A DNA stretch of 64,000 nt from positions 496,001-560,000 of the forward strand of contig NZ_CP130558.2 of the NCBI RefSeq assembly GCF_030534315.2. Reading direction: 5' to 3'. Of the stretch, positions 1-9,511 are shown piece after piece. A program made the translations under genes and the position numbers. Numbering within the stretch: position 1 is the first letter of the stretch; every line of letters starts with the position of its first letter. The notes under the pieces are model-generated. The model was not told the DNA's origin, ran no database searches, and saw nothing but the letters and a program-made list of their open reading frames with translations. Origin of the DNA: Thermoanaerobacterium sp. CMT5567-10 (GTDB taxonomy: Bacteria > Bacillota > Thermoanaerobacteria > Thermoanaerobacterales > Thermoanaerobacteraceae).

Positions 1-1
1 T

Positions 2-112
2 TATAGGCATAAGTGGAATCTTTTAAACAGCGATAAGAAAGAACTAATAAAAAAACTTGTAAACTATCTCGAGCTTAGGTACTCATTAAAAGTCTTAAAA
101 GAGGCGAAGTAA
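2..112 (+). CDS. C-terminal end of an unidentified protein (partial)
   Basis: An open frame enters from the left edge and ends at TAA 110-112, giving 36 residues that finish in LKVLKEAK. The sequence is lysine- and leucine-rich and probably helical. It stays open without a stop, and its stop codon lies inside a strong terminator hairpin, as expected for a real gene end. Too little is visible to name a family. It converges on the calcium ATPase gene. Confidence 0.5.
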   Translation, partial: YRHKWNLLNSDKKELIKKLVNYLELRYSLKVLKEAK

Positions 113-132
113 ATTACTTCGCCTCTTTTTTT
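101..132. terminator. Bidirectional terminator shared by convergent genes
   Basis: A perfect inverted repeat (12-base arms 101-112 and 114-125, GAGGCGAAGTAA pairing with its complement) is followed by seven T on the plus strand and by TTTTAAG on the minus strand. The stop codons of both converging genes (110-112 and 114-116) lie in the stem, so one hairpin ends both transcripts. Confidence 0.85.
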
Positions 133-2810
133 GGCAGTACAAATGCCGTATACAAGTTATTAAAGACAAACTCTATCGAGGAGAAAAATACTACTACCAG
201 CCAGTCAAACCACGTAAGTGGGGCAGTTTTAAAGACACTGCTTAAAAATGGTATGTATATAGTTGAGACAAACAGTAAAAACGATACAGTAGAGGCGATT
301 ATAAGATATTTATTGCTGAATACACCAAGTTCAAATATCAAATGCCTCTCTGATCTACATTCAAAAGAATGTATAAGCTCAACCATGACAAGCGTTGAAA
401 AAGCGATCGTTCTTGCTCTATCCAAAGTGCCGTATGTCAATGCAAATACATAAGAAGACAAAGTACATATCGCCATTAAAATACCTACAATACCTATTCT
501 AGTCCCAAGTCCATTTGAAAAAATACTTTCGTCGGCTTTTCTCGGCTTTAAATTCATTATATCTTTATCTGCAGGATCGAGACCTAGGGCTAGAGCTGGC
601 AAACCATCTGTTACAAGATTCACCATCAAAATCTGAATGGGTACAAGTGGAAGCTCTAATGATGTCAAAGCCGCTATAAACATAGTAATGACTTCTCCAA
701 TATTGCAAGAAAGCAGGTACCTTATAAATTTTCTTATGTTGTCGTATATTATTCTGCCTTCCTCAATAGCCGCAACTATAGTTGCAAAATTGTCATCAGT
801 CAAAATCATTGATGACGCCTCTTTCGCTACGTCTGTACCGCTTTTCCCCATTGAGATTCCAATATCAGCTTCTTTAATTGCAGGTGCATCATTTACTCCA
901 TCGCCGGTCATTGCAACAGTAAATCCCCTCTTCTTAAGAGCTCTGACAATGCGGAGCTTATGCTTTGGCGAGACTCTAGCATATACTGTCGTATTTTCCA
1001 CCGCCTCACAGAGTGTTTTATCATCTATTTTGTCTATTTCGTCACCTGTCATGATATTTTCTGTCTTGCTATGTATATTTAATTCATCTGCAATCGCAGC
1101 GGCAGTCAGTTTATGATCACCCGTTATCATAATTGGCTTTATCCCTGCCAATTTGCATTTAAAAACAGCATCATAAGCTTCCTTTCTGGGAGGATCTATC
1201 ATTCCTTCCAATCCCACAAATACCAAGTCTTTTTCAATATTTGTTGAATCATATCTAATGCCTTTCGGCAGCCTTCTATATGCAAATGCTAAAACCCTAA
1301 GAGCACTTCTGCTGAACCTTTCATTTGCCTCAAGTATTTTCTTCTTTTCAAAAGAGCTGAGTGGAACCTCCCTTCCATCCTTTAAAACCTTAGTGCATAG
1401 TTCGACTACAACATCTGGGGCACCCTTCGTAAATGCATACATCAAGCCATTTTCCTCAACCACGACGCTCATCCTTTTTCTGTCAGAATCAAATGGAATC
1501 TCTTCAATGCGCCTTATCTTTCGCTCTACAGACTCTTTTGATATACCACCTAAAATAGATGCATACAAAATAGCTGCCTCTGTAGGTTCACCGTAATATT
1601 TAACATCATCAACAAATTCACTGCGAACCTTAAACCTGTCTATTTTTACATCAGCGTTATTGCATACAGCACCGATCTCCAAAAGCCTTTTTATTGTTGC
1701 ATCATATGCTGTATCTATTTTCTTACCTCTCGATACAAATCTGCTCTGCATATTCTTCCCTTCAATTTCTACTACATCGTCATTTACAAAAATCTTTTTC
1801 ACTGTCATTTTATTTTCTGTCAGCGTACCTGTCTTATCAGTGCAGATAACATTGGTACATCCAAGTGTCTCTACGGCCGGAAGTTTCCTTACAATGGCAT
1901 TTCTTTTTAACATCCTCTGCACGCCTATTGCAAGGGATACCGTCACAACCGCAGGAAGTCCTTCTGGAATAGCAGCAACAGCAAGGCTTACACCTGATAA
2001 AAACATATAATATATGGATTCACCTCTAGCAATGCCAATCACTGTCACAAGCGCACAAATCAATAACGATCCTGTTACAAGAATTTTACCCAATTTGTCA
2101 AGTCTCTTTTGAAGGGGTGTCATATTGTCATCAATCTCTTTAATCATGCCTGCAATCTTGCCCATCTCTGTCCTCATGCCGACATCTACAACAAGTGCCT
2201 TGCACCTTCCGTTTGTAACTACTGTCCCCATGTATATAATGCTTTTTTTCTCTACAGTCTTTCTATTTCCTATCTCCGTGGGCTCTTTCGATACCGGAAC
2301 AGATTCGCCTGTTAAAATAGATTCATCTAATTTGAGATTATATGATTCAAAAACGACAGCATCTGCAGGTACTCTATCGCCAGCTTCAAGTACGATTACA
2401 TCATCAATCGTTATTTCTTCAGACGGAATTTCCTTGATAACCCCATCTCTAATTACTTTTGACGATGGAGCCGATAGCTTTTTTAGTGCTTCTAAAGACT
2501 GTTCTGTCCTGTATTCCTGCATAAACCCCAATACGGCATTCAAGATAATTATTATAGTAATAGTAACTGCATCTGCAATTTCTCCCATGATTGCAGAAAT
2601 AAGCGTTGCAGCTAAAAGAACCATTATTATAAAATCCCTGAATTGATCTAAAAAAATATCCAATGCCGTCAATTTTTTCCCTTCCTCAAGTACATTAGGA
2701 CCGTATTTTAACAATCTTTTTCGTGCTTCTTGTTCGCTTAACCCATTTTTATCTACTTCATTGTTAAAGAAGTAAATTGCTCCATTTTCAGGTTTTTTTG
2801 TTTGAAACAT
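114..2810 (-). CDS. Calcium-transporting P-type ATPase (P2A type)
   Basis: Membrane cation pump that couples ATP hydrolysis to Ca2+ export. The 898-residue product has the P-type marks: actuator loop TGES (about 167-170), the PEGLP membrane motif (282-286) that helps form a Ca2+ site, phosphorylation motif DKTGTLTE with Asp325, KGAPD in the nucleotide domain, TGD and GDGVNDAP. An N-terminal cation-ATPase domain and a C-terminal six-helix block are present, so the protein is full length. The start is set at the ATG at 2810, preceded by an AAAGGGGGG ribosome site. A longer frame to 2870 has no such site and runs through a terminator hairpin. Bacterial relatives include Listeria LMCA1 and Bacillus YloB. 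Ca2+ specificity is inferred from family motifs. Confidence 0.93.
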   Translation of the reverse strand: MFQTKKPENGAIYFFNNEVDKNGLSEQEARKRLLKYGPNVLEEGKKLTALDIFLDQFRDFIIMVLLAATLISAIMGEIADAVTITIIIILNAVLGFMQEYRTEQSLEALKKLSAPSSKVIRDGVIKEIPSEEITIDDVIVLEAGDRVPADAVVFESYNLKLDESILTGESVPVSKEPTEIGNRKTVEKKSIIYMGTVVTNGRCKALVVDVGMRTEMGKIAGMIKEIDDNMTPLQKRLDKLGKILVTGSLLICALVTVIGIARGESIYYMFLSGVSLAVAAIPEGLPAVVTVSLAIGVQRMLKRNAIVRKLPAVETLGCTNVICTDKTGTLTENKMTVKKIFVNDDVVEIEGKNMQSRFVSRGKKIDTAYDATIKRLLEIGAVCNNADVKIDRFKVRSEFVDDVKYYGEPTEAAILYASILGGISKESVERKIRRIEEIPFDSDRKRMSVVVEENGLMYAFTKGAPDVVVELCTKVLKDGREVPLSSFEKKKILEANERFSRSALRVLAFAYRRLPKGIRYDSTNIEKDLVFVGLEGMIDPPRKEAYDAVFKCKLAGIKPIMITGDHKLTAAAIADELNIHSKTENIMTGDEIDKIDDKTLCEAVENTTVYARVSPKHKLRIVRALKKRGFTVAMTGDGVNDAPAIKEADIGISMGKSGTDVAKEASSMILTDDNFATIVAAIEEGRIIYDNIRKFIRYLLSCNIGEVITMFIAALTSLELPLVPIQILMVNLVTDGLPALALGLDPADKDIMNLKPRKADESIFSNGLGTRIGIVGILMAICTLSSYVFALTYGTLDRARTIAFSTLVMVELIHSFECRSERHLIFELGVFSNKYLIIASTVSFLLFVSTIYIPFLSSVFKTAPLTWFDWLVVVFFSSIEFVFNNLYTAFVLPKKEAK

Positions 2811-2842
2811 TTGTACCCCCCTTTGTACATTTCTCTTCATAT

Positions 2843-2882
2843 AAAAATATGAGGTTACATGTAAAAACATGACCTCATATTT
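2843..2882 (-). terminator. Hairpin between DUF2225 gene and Ca-ATPase gene
   Basis: Arms AAATATGAGGT (2845-2855) and ACCTCATATTT (2872-2882) enclose a second small stem (CATGT/ACATG). On the minus strand the structure is followed by TTTTTAT. It overlaps the end of the DUF2225 gene and lies about 33 bases before the ATPase start, leaving little room for a separate ATPase promoter. It could be a terminator or an attenuator. Confidence 0.7.
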
Positions 2883-3528
2883 TTAAGCTTTGCCATTCAT
2901 CCTTTGCATAATTCACAATTAGAGAATGATTTTTTCTATCAGGATGATTTATAACTTTATTGAACCATTTTAGCGCTTCGTCTCTATAACCTAATATCTT
3001 GTTTAACTCACCTATCATGTATATAAGCTGTATCTCCCCATCATACGCTTCAAAGCCTTCATATGCCTTTTTATACATTTCTAATGAGATTTTTAAATAT
3101 CTATTTTCATTGCTAGAATCATTCAAAATATTGTATATCCATGCAATTCTAAGACATGTCTTTGCAAAAATAATATCTTTATCATTCTTAAGCTGTGAGC
3201 AGTAAAGTGATAAGAGATATGATTCAAGCGCCTTTTGTGGTGTTCTTTCACCAGAAAATTTCCTCTTAGTCCAGTTGGTAGTAATTTTTGATAATATTTC
3301 TTTTTTGCCTTCATCACTGATATTATTAAAAACATCACTTAAAGCTGCATATCCACAATTTGGACAAACGATAGGGTCATAAAAAAAGGGCTCTATCCCA
3401 TCATATTTAATATATAGGTCCTTTCTTCTCTCCAACACTTTAAGATGCGACATCCTTACTTTAGTATAAGTAAATTCCCTACCGCAAACTGGGCATTTTG
3501 TCTTAACATCGTACAAAAATGTATTCAT
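2875..3528 (-). CDS. DUF2225 family protein
   Basis: A 217-residue cytoplasmic protein of the DUF2225 family, common in Firmicutes and of unknown function. The N-terminus has two CxxC pairs (CPVC near residues 12-15 and CPNC near 55-58), probably a zinc knuckle. The rest is helical and TPR-like (SLEMYKKAYEGFEAYDG, IGELNKILGYRDEALKWFNKV). The ATG at 3528 follows a GGGAGTG site. It lies directly upstream of the calcium ATPase and may share its transcript. Family assignment is from the CPVC...CPNCGYAA pattern; no function can be given. Confidence 0.8.
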   Translation of the reverse strand: MNTFLYDVKTKCPVCGREFTYTKVRMSHLKVLERRKDLYIKYDGIEPFFYDPIVCPNCGYAALSDVFNNISDEGKKEILSKITTNWTKRKFSGERTPQKALESYLLSLYCSQLKNDKDIIFAKTCLRIAWIYNILNDSSNENRYLKISLEMYKKAYEGFEAYDGEIQLIYMIGELNKILGYRDEALKWFNKVINHPDRKNHSLIVNYAKDEWQSLKI

Positions 3529-3628
3529 AGTTTCACTCCCGTCTATAGCAAAGTCTGCTCTACAATTATTTTAACATTATATATTTCGAATTTTTAAGAG
3601 AAAATATTAACTGGAATATTTAATCTTA

Positions 3629-4681
3629 CTAAGTTTTTTTCTTAATTACTCCATATGTCAATCCAACTAGCATAGCAATGCCTGCATAGCCGGCCAAAGG
3701 GTATATATAATGTACAAGCTTTGAAAAACCAAATCCGCTTAAAATAAGCGCTATACCGCCAGTTACAATCGTATAAATCTTGTATTTTATGCTTTTTGTA
3801 TCTGTAAGCCTTGCAGCAAAGCCGTAAAGATTTCCAACTGCCGTCGTGTAAATTTCTGCAATCAAAATAAAACTGTAAATAAGCTTCAATGTTTTAGAAT
3901 ACTTGCCTGCTATATACAGCATAGGTATTTGATACTGAGATGCCTTCGGCATATTTGTAAGAATAGCAATCAAAATCATTGTAGCGCCAAGCCATAAGCC
4001 TATACCTCCAAATAAAGCACCCATTTTTAGATTCAATTTTTTTGATGTTTGATTTCCAAGTGGTGCTAGTATTGCAACAGACATCAATAAGTTGTACGAA
4101 GCATAAATAATTCCAGACATGAAAAAATTTTTGACTGCCGCATCAAACGGCATCGAAATACGACCAATTACCGCAATATCAGGAGCATAGAAGATAGCTA
4201 GTATGCTTACTACAAACACACCAATCAGCAAAATCGGGACAACAAAAGAAATAGCAGAGATTACACCTGCTATTCCTGTCAATACAGTCATAACAGATAT
4301 TACAGCCATCATTACAGATCCAATCTGTGTAGGTAGTCCAAACTGTTCTTTAAAAATAGCTCCTGTGCCTGCCAGCATGGCTGTAAAAGCACCAAATAAG
4401 AAAAATATAATCACATAATCTATTATCTTCCCAAATACAGGTCCTCCAGCTTCCATAATGACTTCATAATGTGAAACAGCATTAAGCCTATTTCCCAGCA
4501 ATAAAATAAAATACCCATATAAAATAAATATAAAAGCTGCAACAAAAAGACCTATAAAGCCTTTTATGCCATGATATCCAAAAAACTGAAGAACTTCTTG
4601 TCCAGATGCAAAACCTGCACCAACGACAGTACCTATATATGTTGCAGCAATAGAAAACACCGATAATTCTTTTTTGCTCAA
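3629..4681 (-). CDS. YkvI-like integral membrane protein (APC-type transporter fold)
   Basis: Very hydrophobic protein of about 350 residues with about ten membrane helices. The N-terminal motif GTVVGAGFASGQEVLQFF is typical of the YkvI family of Firmicutes, distantly related to amino-acid/sodium symporters (unwound GxGF in helix 1). The substrate is unknown. The frame opens at a GTG (4690), but the GGGGAGG site lies about eight bases before a TTG at 4681, which is the better start. Its upstream neighbour is divergent (LCP gene), so it is probably transcribed alone. Confidence 0.75.
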   Translation of the reverse strand: MSKKELSVFSIAATYIGTVVGAGFASGQEVLQFFGYHGIKGFIGLFVAAFIFILYGYFILLLGNRLNAVSHYEVIMEAGGPVFGKIIDYVIIFFLFGAFTAMLAGTGAIFKEQFGLPTQIGSVMMAVISVMTVLTGIAGVISAISFVVPILLIGVFVVSILAIFYAPDIAVIGRISMPFDAAVKNFFMSGIIYASYNLLMSVAILAPLGNQTSKKLNLKMGALFGGIGLWLGATMILIAILTNMPKASQYQIPMLYIAGKYSKTLKLIYSFILIAEIYTTAVGNLYGFAARLTDTKSIKYKIYTIVTGGIALILSGFGFSKLVHYIYPLAGYAGIAMLVGLTYGVIKKKT

Positions 4682-4754
4682 AAGTTCCACCTCCCCAATG
4701 CTATTTCATTAATATATATACTCCCCAAAAAAGTTTTTATTTATATATTTGCTT

Positions 4755-4783
4755 TTTACTTTGCCTTCCATTTGATGTATAAT
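4755..4783 (+). promoter_or_regulatory. Sigma-A type promoter for the LCP gene
   Basis: TTTACT (4755-4760), 17-base spacer, then TATAAT (4778-4783), 68 bases before the LCP start codon. This is a near-consensus vegetative promoter. Confidence 0.7.
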
Positions 4784-4851
4784 GTGAAAAAGTAGATTTT
4801 TCCTAATATTAAAGAATTAATTTTTAAACATCTAAATGGACAAGGAGAAAT

Positions 4852-5781
4852 ATGATGAAGAAAAAAAGATTAATATTTATATTAGTTATTGCCGTTATCA
4901 TTGCACTATCTATTTGGGCCTACAAAAGTTATAATGTGATAAATAACCCTGAAACCGCATTTAGAAACAGTGAAGCACCAAAAAGTTCAAGCGACATCGA
5001 TACAGCTAAAAAAGATAAATCCGAATTTAACGCTGACAAAATATATTTGGCATTTCTCGGTTTAGATATGACAGATGAAAGAATAAAAACAATAGGAAAC
5101 TTTAGGACAGATACAATAGGGATATTTTCAATCGACTTAAAAACAAAAAAAGTAAATCTTTTATCGATTCCAAGAGATACATACGTTCAAATACCAGACA
5201 GAGAAGGATACGATAAAATAAATGCTGCATATCCATATGGTGGCATGGGCAAAAGCGGATATGAATTAAGCTTGAAGACAATCAGCAACTTTCTAGGAAT
5301 CGATGTTAATTACTACGTATCAATAGATATGCAAAATATCTCTCAGATAGTCGATGCTGTTGGTGGCATTCCAATAAACGTTGAAGAAGACATGCACACA
5401 CACGGTGCCAATTTAAACAAAGGTTATCAGGTTTTAGACGGCAAAAAAGCTGAAGAATATGTTAGATGGCGTTACGACCCGATGGGAGACATAAATAGAG
5501 TAAAAAGACAGCAGCAATTTTTACTGGCTTTTTTAAAACAATTAAAGGCAAACAAAAATGATGTATCTTCATACCTAAAATTGTACAATGCTTTTAAAGG
5601 TGATATATACACAAACCTTAACTTCAATCAGATACTTGCCTTGATTTCGGTGATGAAAGATGTAAACGCTGATGACATTAAAACTTACACAGTACCAGGA
5701 AGTTTCTATAATTTAAACAATATAAGCTACTGGAAGCCCGATATGGAAAAACTGAATGAAATACTTAAAGAATTTAAGTAA
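4852..5781 (+). CDS. LytR-CpsA-Psr (LCP) family cell-wall glycopolymer ligase
   Basis: LCP enzymes move anionic glycopolymers from a lipid carrier to peptidoglycan outside the membrane. The 309-residue protein has one N-terminal membrane anchor (residues 5-25), a short linker, then the LCP core: FLGLDM, the arginine/aspartate motif NFRTDTIGIFSID, SIPRDTYVQI, KINAAYPYGG and RWRYDPMGDINRVKRQQQFL. These hold the conserved Arg and Asp residues that bind the polyprenyl pyrophosphate. The start is the first of two adjacent ATGs after AAGGAGAAAT. It is a single-gene unit with its own promoter. The glycopolymer is unknown; galU and a phosphohexomutase nearby fit a cell-envelope theme. Confidence 0.9.
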   Translation: MMKKKRLIFILVIAVIIALSIWAYKSYNVINNPETAFRNSEAPKSSSDIDTAKKDKSEFNADKIYLAFLGLDMTDERIKTIGNFRTDTIGIFSIDLKTKKVNLLSIPRDTYVQIPDREGYDKINAAYPYGGMGKSGYELSLKTISNFLGIDVNYYVSIDMQNISQIVDAVGGIPINVEEDMHTHGANLNKGYQVLDGKKAEEYVRWRYDPMGDINRVKRQQQFLLAFLKQLKANKNDVSSYLKLYNAFKGDIYTNLNFNQILALISVMKDVNADDIKTYTVPGSFYNLNNISYWKPDMEKLNEILKEFK

Positions 5782-6239
5782 ATTGTCGAGTTATATTAAA
5801 AAAACACAATTTTAGCTAAAATTTTGAAAAATTTGCCGAAATTATATTGACTATATTTTTCCATAGTCATATAACAGAAGAATTATATCACAAATACTAT
5901 TTAGCAGGAAATAAGTAGCTATTTTATTATCTGTAATACCATATTATTCTGCATAATTTTATACATACATGATAAGAGTAAAAAATACATTTTTTACTCT
6001 TATTTTTATTTCATTAATAACATTTATCATAAAATAAGTGGAAAATCAAAATTTAAGAACTTTTAATCATTTTAAATATTATTTAATGAATGATTAAATA
6101 TACTGTCCTCATATGATGAAAAAATTATACATTTACTGTAGAGTATAGGGGCCTACTAGCAATAAAATCGTAAACCATGTAATAACGTATAAGTCAAATG
6201 ATGACAGAAATAAAAGGGGAAATATCCTTAGACCAAATC
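5782..6239. other. 458-bp intergenic region between convergent LCP and galU genes
   Basis: Very AT-rich and without a credible ORF. It holds the palindrome AATTTTAGCTAAAATT just after the LCP gene and a 15-base perfect inverted repeat at 5972-6003. No clear terminator for galU was found next to its stop codon. Nothing else was recognised. Confidence 0.5.
5972..6010 (+). terminator. Probable rho-independent terminator downstream of the LCP gene
   Basis: A perfect 15-base inverted repeat (ATAAGAGTAAAAAAT, 5972-5986; partner 5989-6003) is followed by TTTTATTT on the plus strand. It lies about 190 bases beyond the LCP stop codon. The minus-strand side lacks a T-run, so it points rightward. Confidence 0.6.
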
Positions 6240-7154
6240 TTATTTTACATCTAAACCAGAAATCGCAACATCTTCCAAAGCATCACAGCTAGCTAAATTT
6301 AGAGTTTTTAAGTATTTTATAAAGTCATCTTTTAAGTCGTCTCTTTTCAAAGCATATTCAACAGTTGCTTTAAGATACCCTAATTTATCTCCTACATCAT
6401 ACCTCTTTCCTTCAAAATTATATGCATATATTGCTTCATAGTTTAATAAGACTTTAAGTGCATCAGTAAGCTGTATTTCTCCACCTGCTCCGGGCCTTAA
6501 GTCTTTTAGTATATCAAATATCCTTGGCGATATTATATACCTTCCAAGTATGGCCATGTTTGACGGTGCTTCTTCTTTTTTTGGCTTCTCTACTAGGTTG
6601 TTTACTCTATACAGCCTGTCATCAATCATGTTGGCATCTACTATGCCGTATTTGTCTACTTCACTCTTTGGTACTTCTTGTACGCCTATTATAGAGCAGT
6701 TGTATCTTTCGTACTGTTCTATCATCTGCTTCAATACAGGTACTTCTGCATCAACTATATCATCTCCTAAAAGAACTGCAAATGGCTCATCTCCTACAAA
6801 TGTATGTGCACAATAAATGGCATGGCCAAGTCCCTTTGGCTCTTTTTGCCTTATATAATGTATATCCACCATATTTGTTATATCTTCAACGAGATTTAAA
6901 AGATTTTCTTTGCCTTTTTTCTTTAATTCTAACTCTAATTCTACAGATTTGTCGAAATGGTCTTCTATGGCTCTTTTGTTTCTTCCTGTTATAATGAGTA
7001 TATCTTCTATGCCAGAGTTTACAGCTTCTTCTACTATATATTGAATCGTGGGCTTATCAACTATTGGAAGCATTTCTTTTGGCTGTGCTTTTGTTGCAGG
7101 CAAAAACCTAGTTCCAAGTCCTGCCGCTGGAATTATCGCTTTTCTTATTTTCAT
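6240..7154 (-). CDS. galU: UTP-glucose-1-phosphate uridylyltransferase
   Basis: Makes UDP-glucose from UTP and glucose-1-phosphate in the cytoplasm, for glycolipids, wall polymers and exopolysaccharide. The 304-residue product has the nucleotidyltransferase signature [21 protein letters not shown] (residues 10-30), [14 protein letters not shown] and [21 protein letters not shown], all typical of GalU. The length is normal. The ATG at 7154 follows GGAGGAATACAT. It lies 18 bases downstream of the loaP-like gene, so the two probably share a transcript. The phosphohexomutase two genes upstream could supply its glucose-1-phosphate. Confidence 0.94.
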   Translation of the reverse strand: MKIRKAIIPAAGLGTRFLPATKAQPKEMLPIVDKPTIQYIVEEAVNSGIEDILIITGRNKRAIEDHFDKSVELELELKKKGKENLLNLVEDITNMVDIHYIRQKEPKGLGHAIYCAHTFVGDEPFAVLLGDDIVDAEVPVLKQMIEQYERYNCSIIGVQEVPKSEVDKYGIVDANMIDDRLYRVNNLVEKPKKEEAPSNMAILGRYIISPRIFDILKDLRPGAGGEIQLTDALKVLLNYEAIYAYNFEGKRYDVGDKLGYLKATVEYALKRDDLKDDFIKYLKTLNLASCDALEDVAISGLDVK

Positions 7155-7172
7155 ATGTATTCCTCCATCGTA

Positions 7173-7736
7173 TCACGAAACTTCTGAAAGCTCATCTTTT
7201 TCGCTTTTATCTAAATTTTCCACTATGCGTATACCTAAATCTACAAGATTAACATTTCCAGATACATTTAGCCTTACTTTTACCCTTCCTTTCCGCCTGT
7301 CAATTTTTTCAATGAGACCTTCAAACCCCTTAAGCGGTCCATCGATTATCTTAACTTTACCACCTATCTTGATTCCTGTTGAGAATCCAACAATGTCAGA
7401 GTCGCCCACAAGCGAAAGTATAATTCTTATTTCGTCATCTCTAACCTCAGCGGGCTCCACGTCATCTTTTAAGAATTTCAAAAAATGAGGTAACTTTGAA
7501 ATCTCATAATATATTTCAAAACACATATTAGTTTTAATAAAGACATAGCCAGGAAATAAAAATTTGATCTTCTCTACCCGCTTTTTTCCCTTTCTTTCAA
7601 TTATCGCTCTTTTAGGTATCAATACTCTAATAGGCTTCTTATTGAGCTTGCTAAATAATAATTCGATTAACCTCTTTACCTTTAATTCATCCCCCGTTCT
7701 TGTGTATATAACATACCATTTTTCACCATCTTTCAC
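7173..7736 (-). CDS. loaP: NusG paralogue, LoaP-type processive antiterminator
   Basis: A 187-residue specialised NusG. The N-terminal NGN domain (about 6-110: KWYVIYTRTGDELKVKRLI, PGYVFIKT) binds RNA polymerase. A C-terminal KOW domain (about 125-175: GGKVKIIDGPLKGFEGLIEKIDRRKGRVKV) follows. The housekeeping NusG normally sits by secE/rplK, whereas this copy sits beside galU, as LoaP proteins do. LoaP lets RNA polymerase read through terminators in long polysaccharide or antibiotic operons, recognising a leader hairpin. The start is GTG 7736 after AAGGAGG. Its target operon is not visible here: only galU follows. RfaH or a generic NusG-like protein is the alternative. Confidence 0.8.
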   Translation of the reverse strand: MKDGEKWYVIYTRTGDELKVKRLIELLFSKLNKKPIRVLIPKRAIIERKGKKRVEKIKFLFPGYVFIKTNMCFEIYYEISKLPHFLKFLKDDVEPAEVRDDEIRIILSLVGDSDIVGFSTGIKIGGKVKIIDGPLKGFEGLIEKIDRRKGRVKVRLNVSGNVNLVDLGIRIVENLDKSEKDELSEVS

Positions 7737-7844
7737 ATATGCTGCCTCCTTTTTTAATGCATTTCTAAAATGTATTCGACATTACTTGCTGAAATTCCTC
7801 CTTTAGTGACCGTTTACAACAAATTTTTTAGAAATTTTTCCAGT

Positions 7845-7883
7845 GTAAAAGGGACAGATATCTCATTAAAAGCACTGTCCCTT
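7845..7883 (-). terminator. Terminator after the phosphohexomutase gene
   Basis: AAGGGACAG (7849-7857) pairs with CTGTCCCTT (7875-7883). On the minus strand the stem is followed by TTTTACAC. It separates the phosphohexomutase gene from loaP-galU. Confidence 0.75.
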
Positions 7884-7893
7884 CCATTTATAT

Positions 7894-9264
7894 CTACTTA
7901 AGCTCAACGCCGTATTTCTTTAATACTTCTGCAAGTTCACTTTTTATCTCTTCTAGCCTTGCCTCTGTATCAGCCTCGCACCTTACGATCAATTCTGGTC
8001 CTGTATTTGAAGCTCTGACAAGCCCCCATCCACCGTCAAACATAACTCTTGCACCGTCGATATCTATTAAATCATATCCTTTTCCCCTAAAATACTCTGT
8101 CACACCTTTCACAACGTCAAATTTCTTTTCATCATCGCAGTGCAATCTCAATTCCGGCGTTGACGGATATTTTGGAACATCAGAAAGAAGCTCCGATAAT
8201 GTCTTATCTGTATTGGAAAGTATTCTTAAAAGCCTTGCTGCAGCATATGCTGCATCGTCGTAGCCGTAATACTCGTCTGCAAAGAACATGTGACCTGACA
8301 TCTCACCTGTAAAAACAGCATTAAGCTCTTTCATTTTGGCTTTTATAAGGCTGTGACCCGTCTTGTAGAAGATAGGATTGCCGCCCAGTTTCTTTATCTC
8401 TTCTGGCAGTGCCTTTGAACATTTTACTTCAACTATAGCGTCTGCTCCAGGATGCTTTTTCATGATTTCTCTCCAGTAAAGCACCATCAGCATATCGCCC
8501 CATATTATATTGCCTTTTTCGTCAACGACGCCAATCCTATCTCCATCGCCGTCAAAAGCTATGCCAACGTCTGCACCAAGTCTTTTAACCTCTTTTATCA
8601 GGTCTTTCAAATTGTCTGCGTTGACTGGGTCCGGAAAATGGTTTGGAAATGTTGGATCTGATTCGCAGTAAAGCGGGTACACTTCGCACCCAAGTCCATA
8701 TACAATATCTGGATAGATGTTTGAGCATGTGCCGTTTCCGCAGTCAACAACTACTTTAAGCTTTCTATTGCCAAGTTTTACTTTGGCCTGTATCATCTTT
8801 ATATAACTTTGTATCGGATATGCATATTTCAAAGAACCTGCCCCTGTCTTGAAATCGCCATTCTCTGCAATATAATAGAGCTTCTTAAGCTCATCCCCAT
8901 ATATAGTTGACGGTCCAAATGCAACTTTAAATCCGTTAAACTGTGGTGGATTGTGGCTTGCTGTTATCATAAGTCCTGCATCGTAATTGTACAGTATGCG
9001 GGAATAATAAAAAGCAGGCGTCGATAGAACACCGATATCCAGCACATTGCAGCCAGTAGAGGTAAGTCCATTTACTACCGCATTCCTTATAGGTTTTGAT
9101 GATATCCTGTTGTCCCTGCCTACAATTACGTCTTTTATGCCTTTTTCATTTTGAATATATGTACCGAAGGCTTTACCAATAAGTTCTGCTGTTTCCTCAG
9201 TAAGGTCATCATTCCATACACCACGTATATCGTACATTCTAAACATATTTTGGTTTAATGCCAT
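7894..9264 (-). CDS. Phosphomannomutase/phosphoglucomutase
   Basis: A 456-residue alpha-D-phosphohexomutase that interconverts hexose 1- and 6-phosphates. It shows the four landmarks of the family: the phosphoserine loop TASHNP (near 100), the metal loop DGDGDR (near 240), the sugar-specificity loop GEMSGH (near 325) and a C-terminal phosphate-binding segment RASNTGPELIVRCEA. The N-terminus FRMYDIRG is typical of bifunctional PMM/PGM enzymes (AlgC/ManB type). The product can feed GalU. It ends at its own terminator. Mannose versus glucose preference cannot be read from sequence. Confidence 0.92.
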   Translation of the reverse strand: MALNQNMFRMYDIRGVWNDDLTEETAELIGKAFGTYIQNEKGIKDVIVGRDNRISSKPIRNAVVNGLTSTGCNVLDIGVLSTPAFYYSRILYNYDAGLMITASHNPPQFNGFKVAFGPSTIYGDELKKLYYIAENGDFKTGAGSLKYAYPIQSYIKMIQAKVKLGNRKLKVVVDCGNGTCSNIYPDIVYGLGCEVYPLYCESDPTFPNHFPDPVNADNLKDLIKEVKRLGADVGIAFDGDGDRIGVVDEKGNIIWGDMLMVLYWREIMKKHPGADAIVEVKCSKALPEEIKKLGGNPIFYKTGHSLIKAKMKELNAVFTGEMSGHMFFADEYYGYDDAAYAAARLLRILSNTDKTLSELLSDVPKYPSTPELRLHCDDEKKFDVVKGVTEYFRGKGYDLIDIDGARVMFDGGWGLVRASNTGPELIVRCEADTEARLEEIKSELAEVLKKYGVELK

Positions 9265-9467
9265 AAAAATCCCTCCTCTAAAATTAGCGTTTCATAATAT
9301 ATTATATACTAAAATATTACATTCACAAGTTGAACCAATAAAATTCTGTCAAATTAACATTGAATTATCTATAAATTTTGTTCATTATTATCAAAGAGTC
9401 TATGATTAACGCTGTTACAGCAATATTATATACAATTATATTATCTATATCTTTTTGTAAAACCGTG

Positions 9468-9476
9468 TGGTATAAT
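9468..9476 (+). promoter_or_regulatory. Extended -10 promoter for the Rpn-type gene
   Basis: TGGTATAAT is a perfect extended -10 box (TGnTATAAT), 36 bases before the start codon at 9512. No good -35 box is present, as usual for this promoter class. Confidence 0.6.
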
Positions 9477-9511
9477 AATTGTAAGGATTAAGAGAAATGG
9501 AAGGAAGAAGT

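Noticed and set aside
2125-2646. 173-residue open frame on the plus strand inside the calcium ATPase gene
   Set aside because: It is antisense to conserved ATPase motifs, has no ribosome site and encodes low-complexity Ser/Ile-rich sequence. Other frames within this gene were dropped for the same reason.
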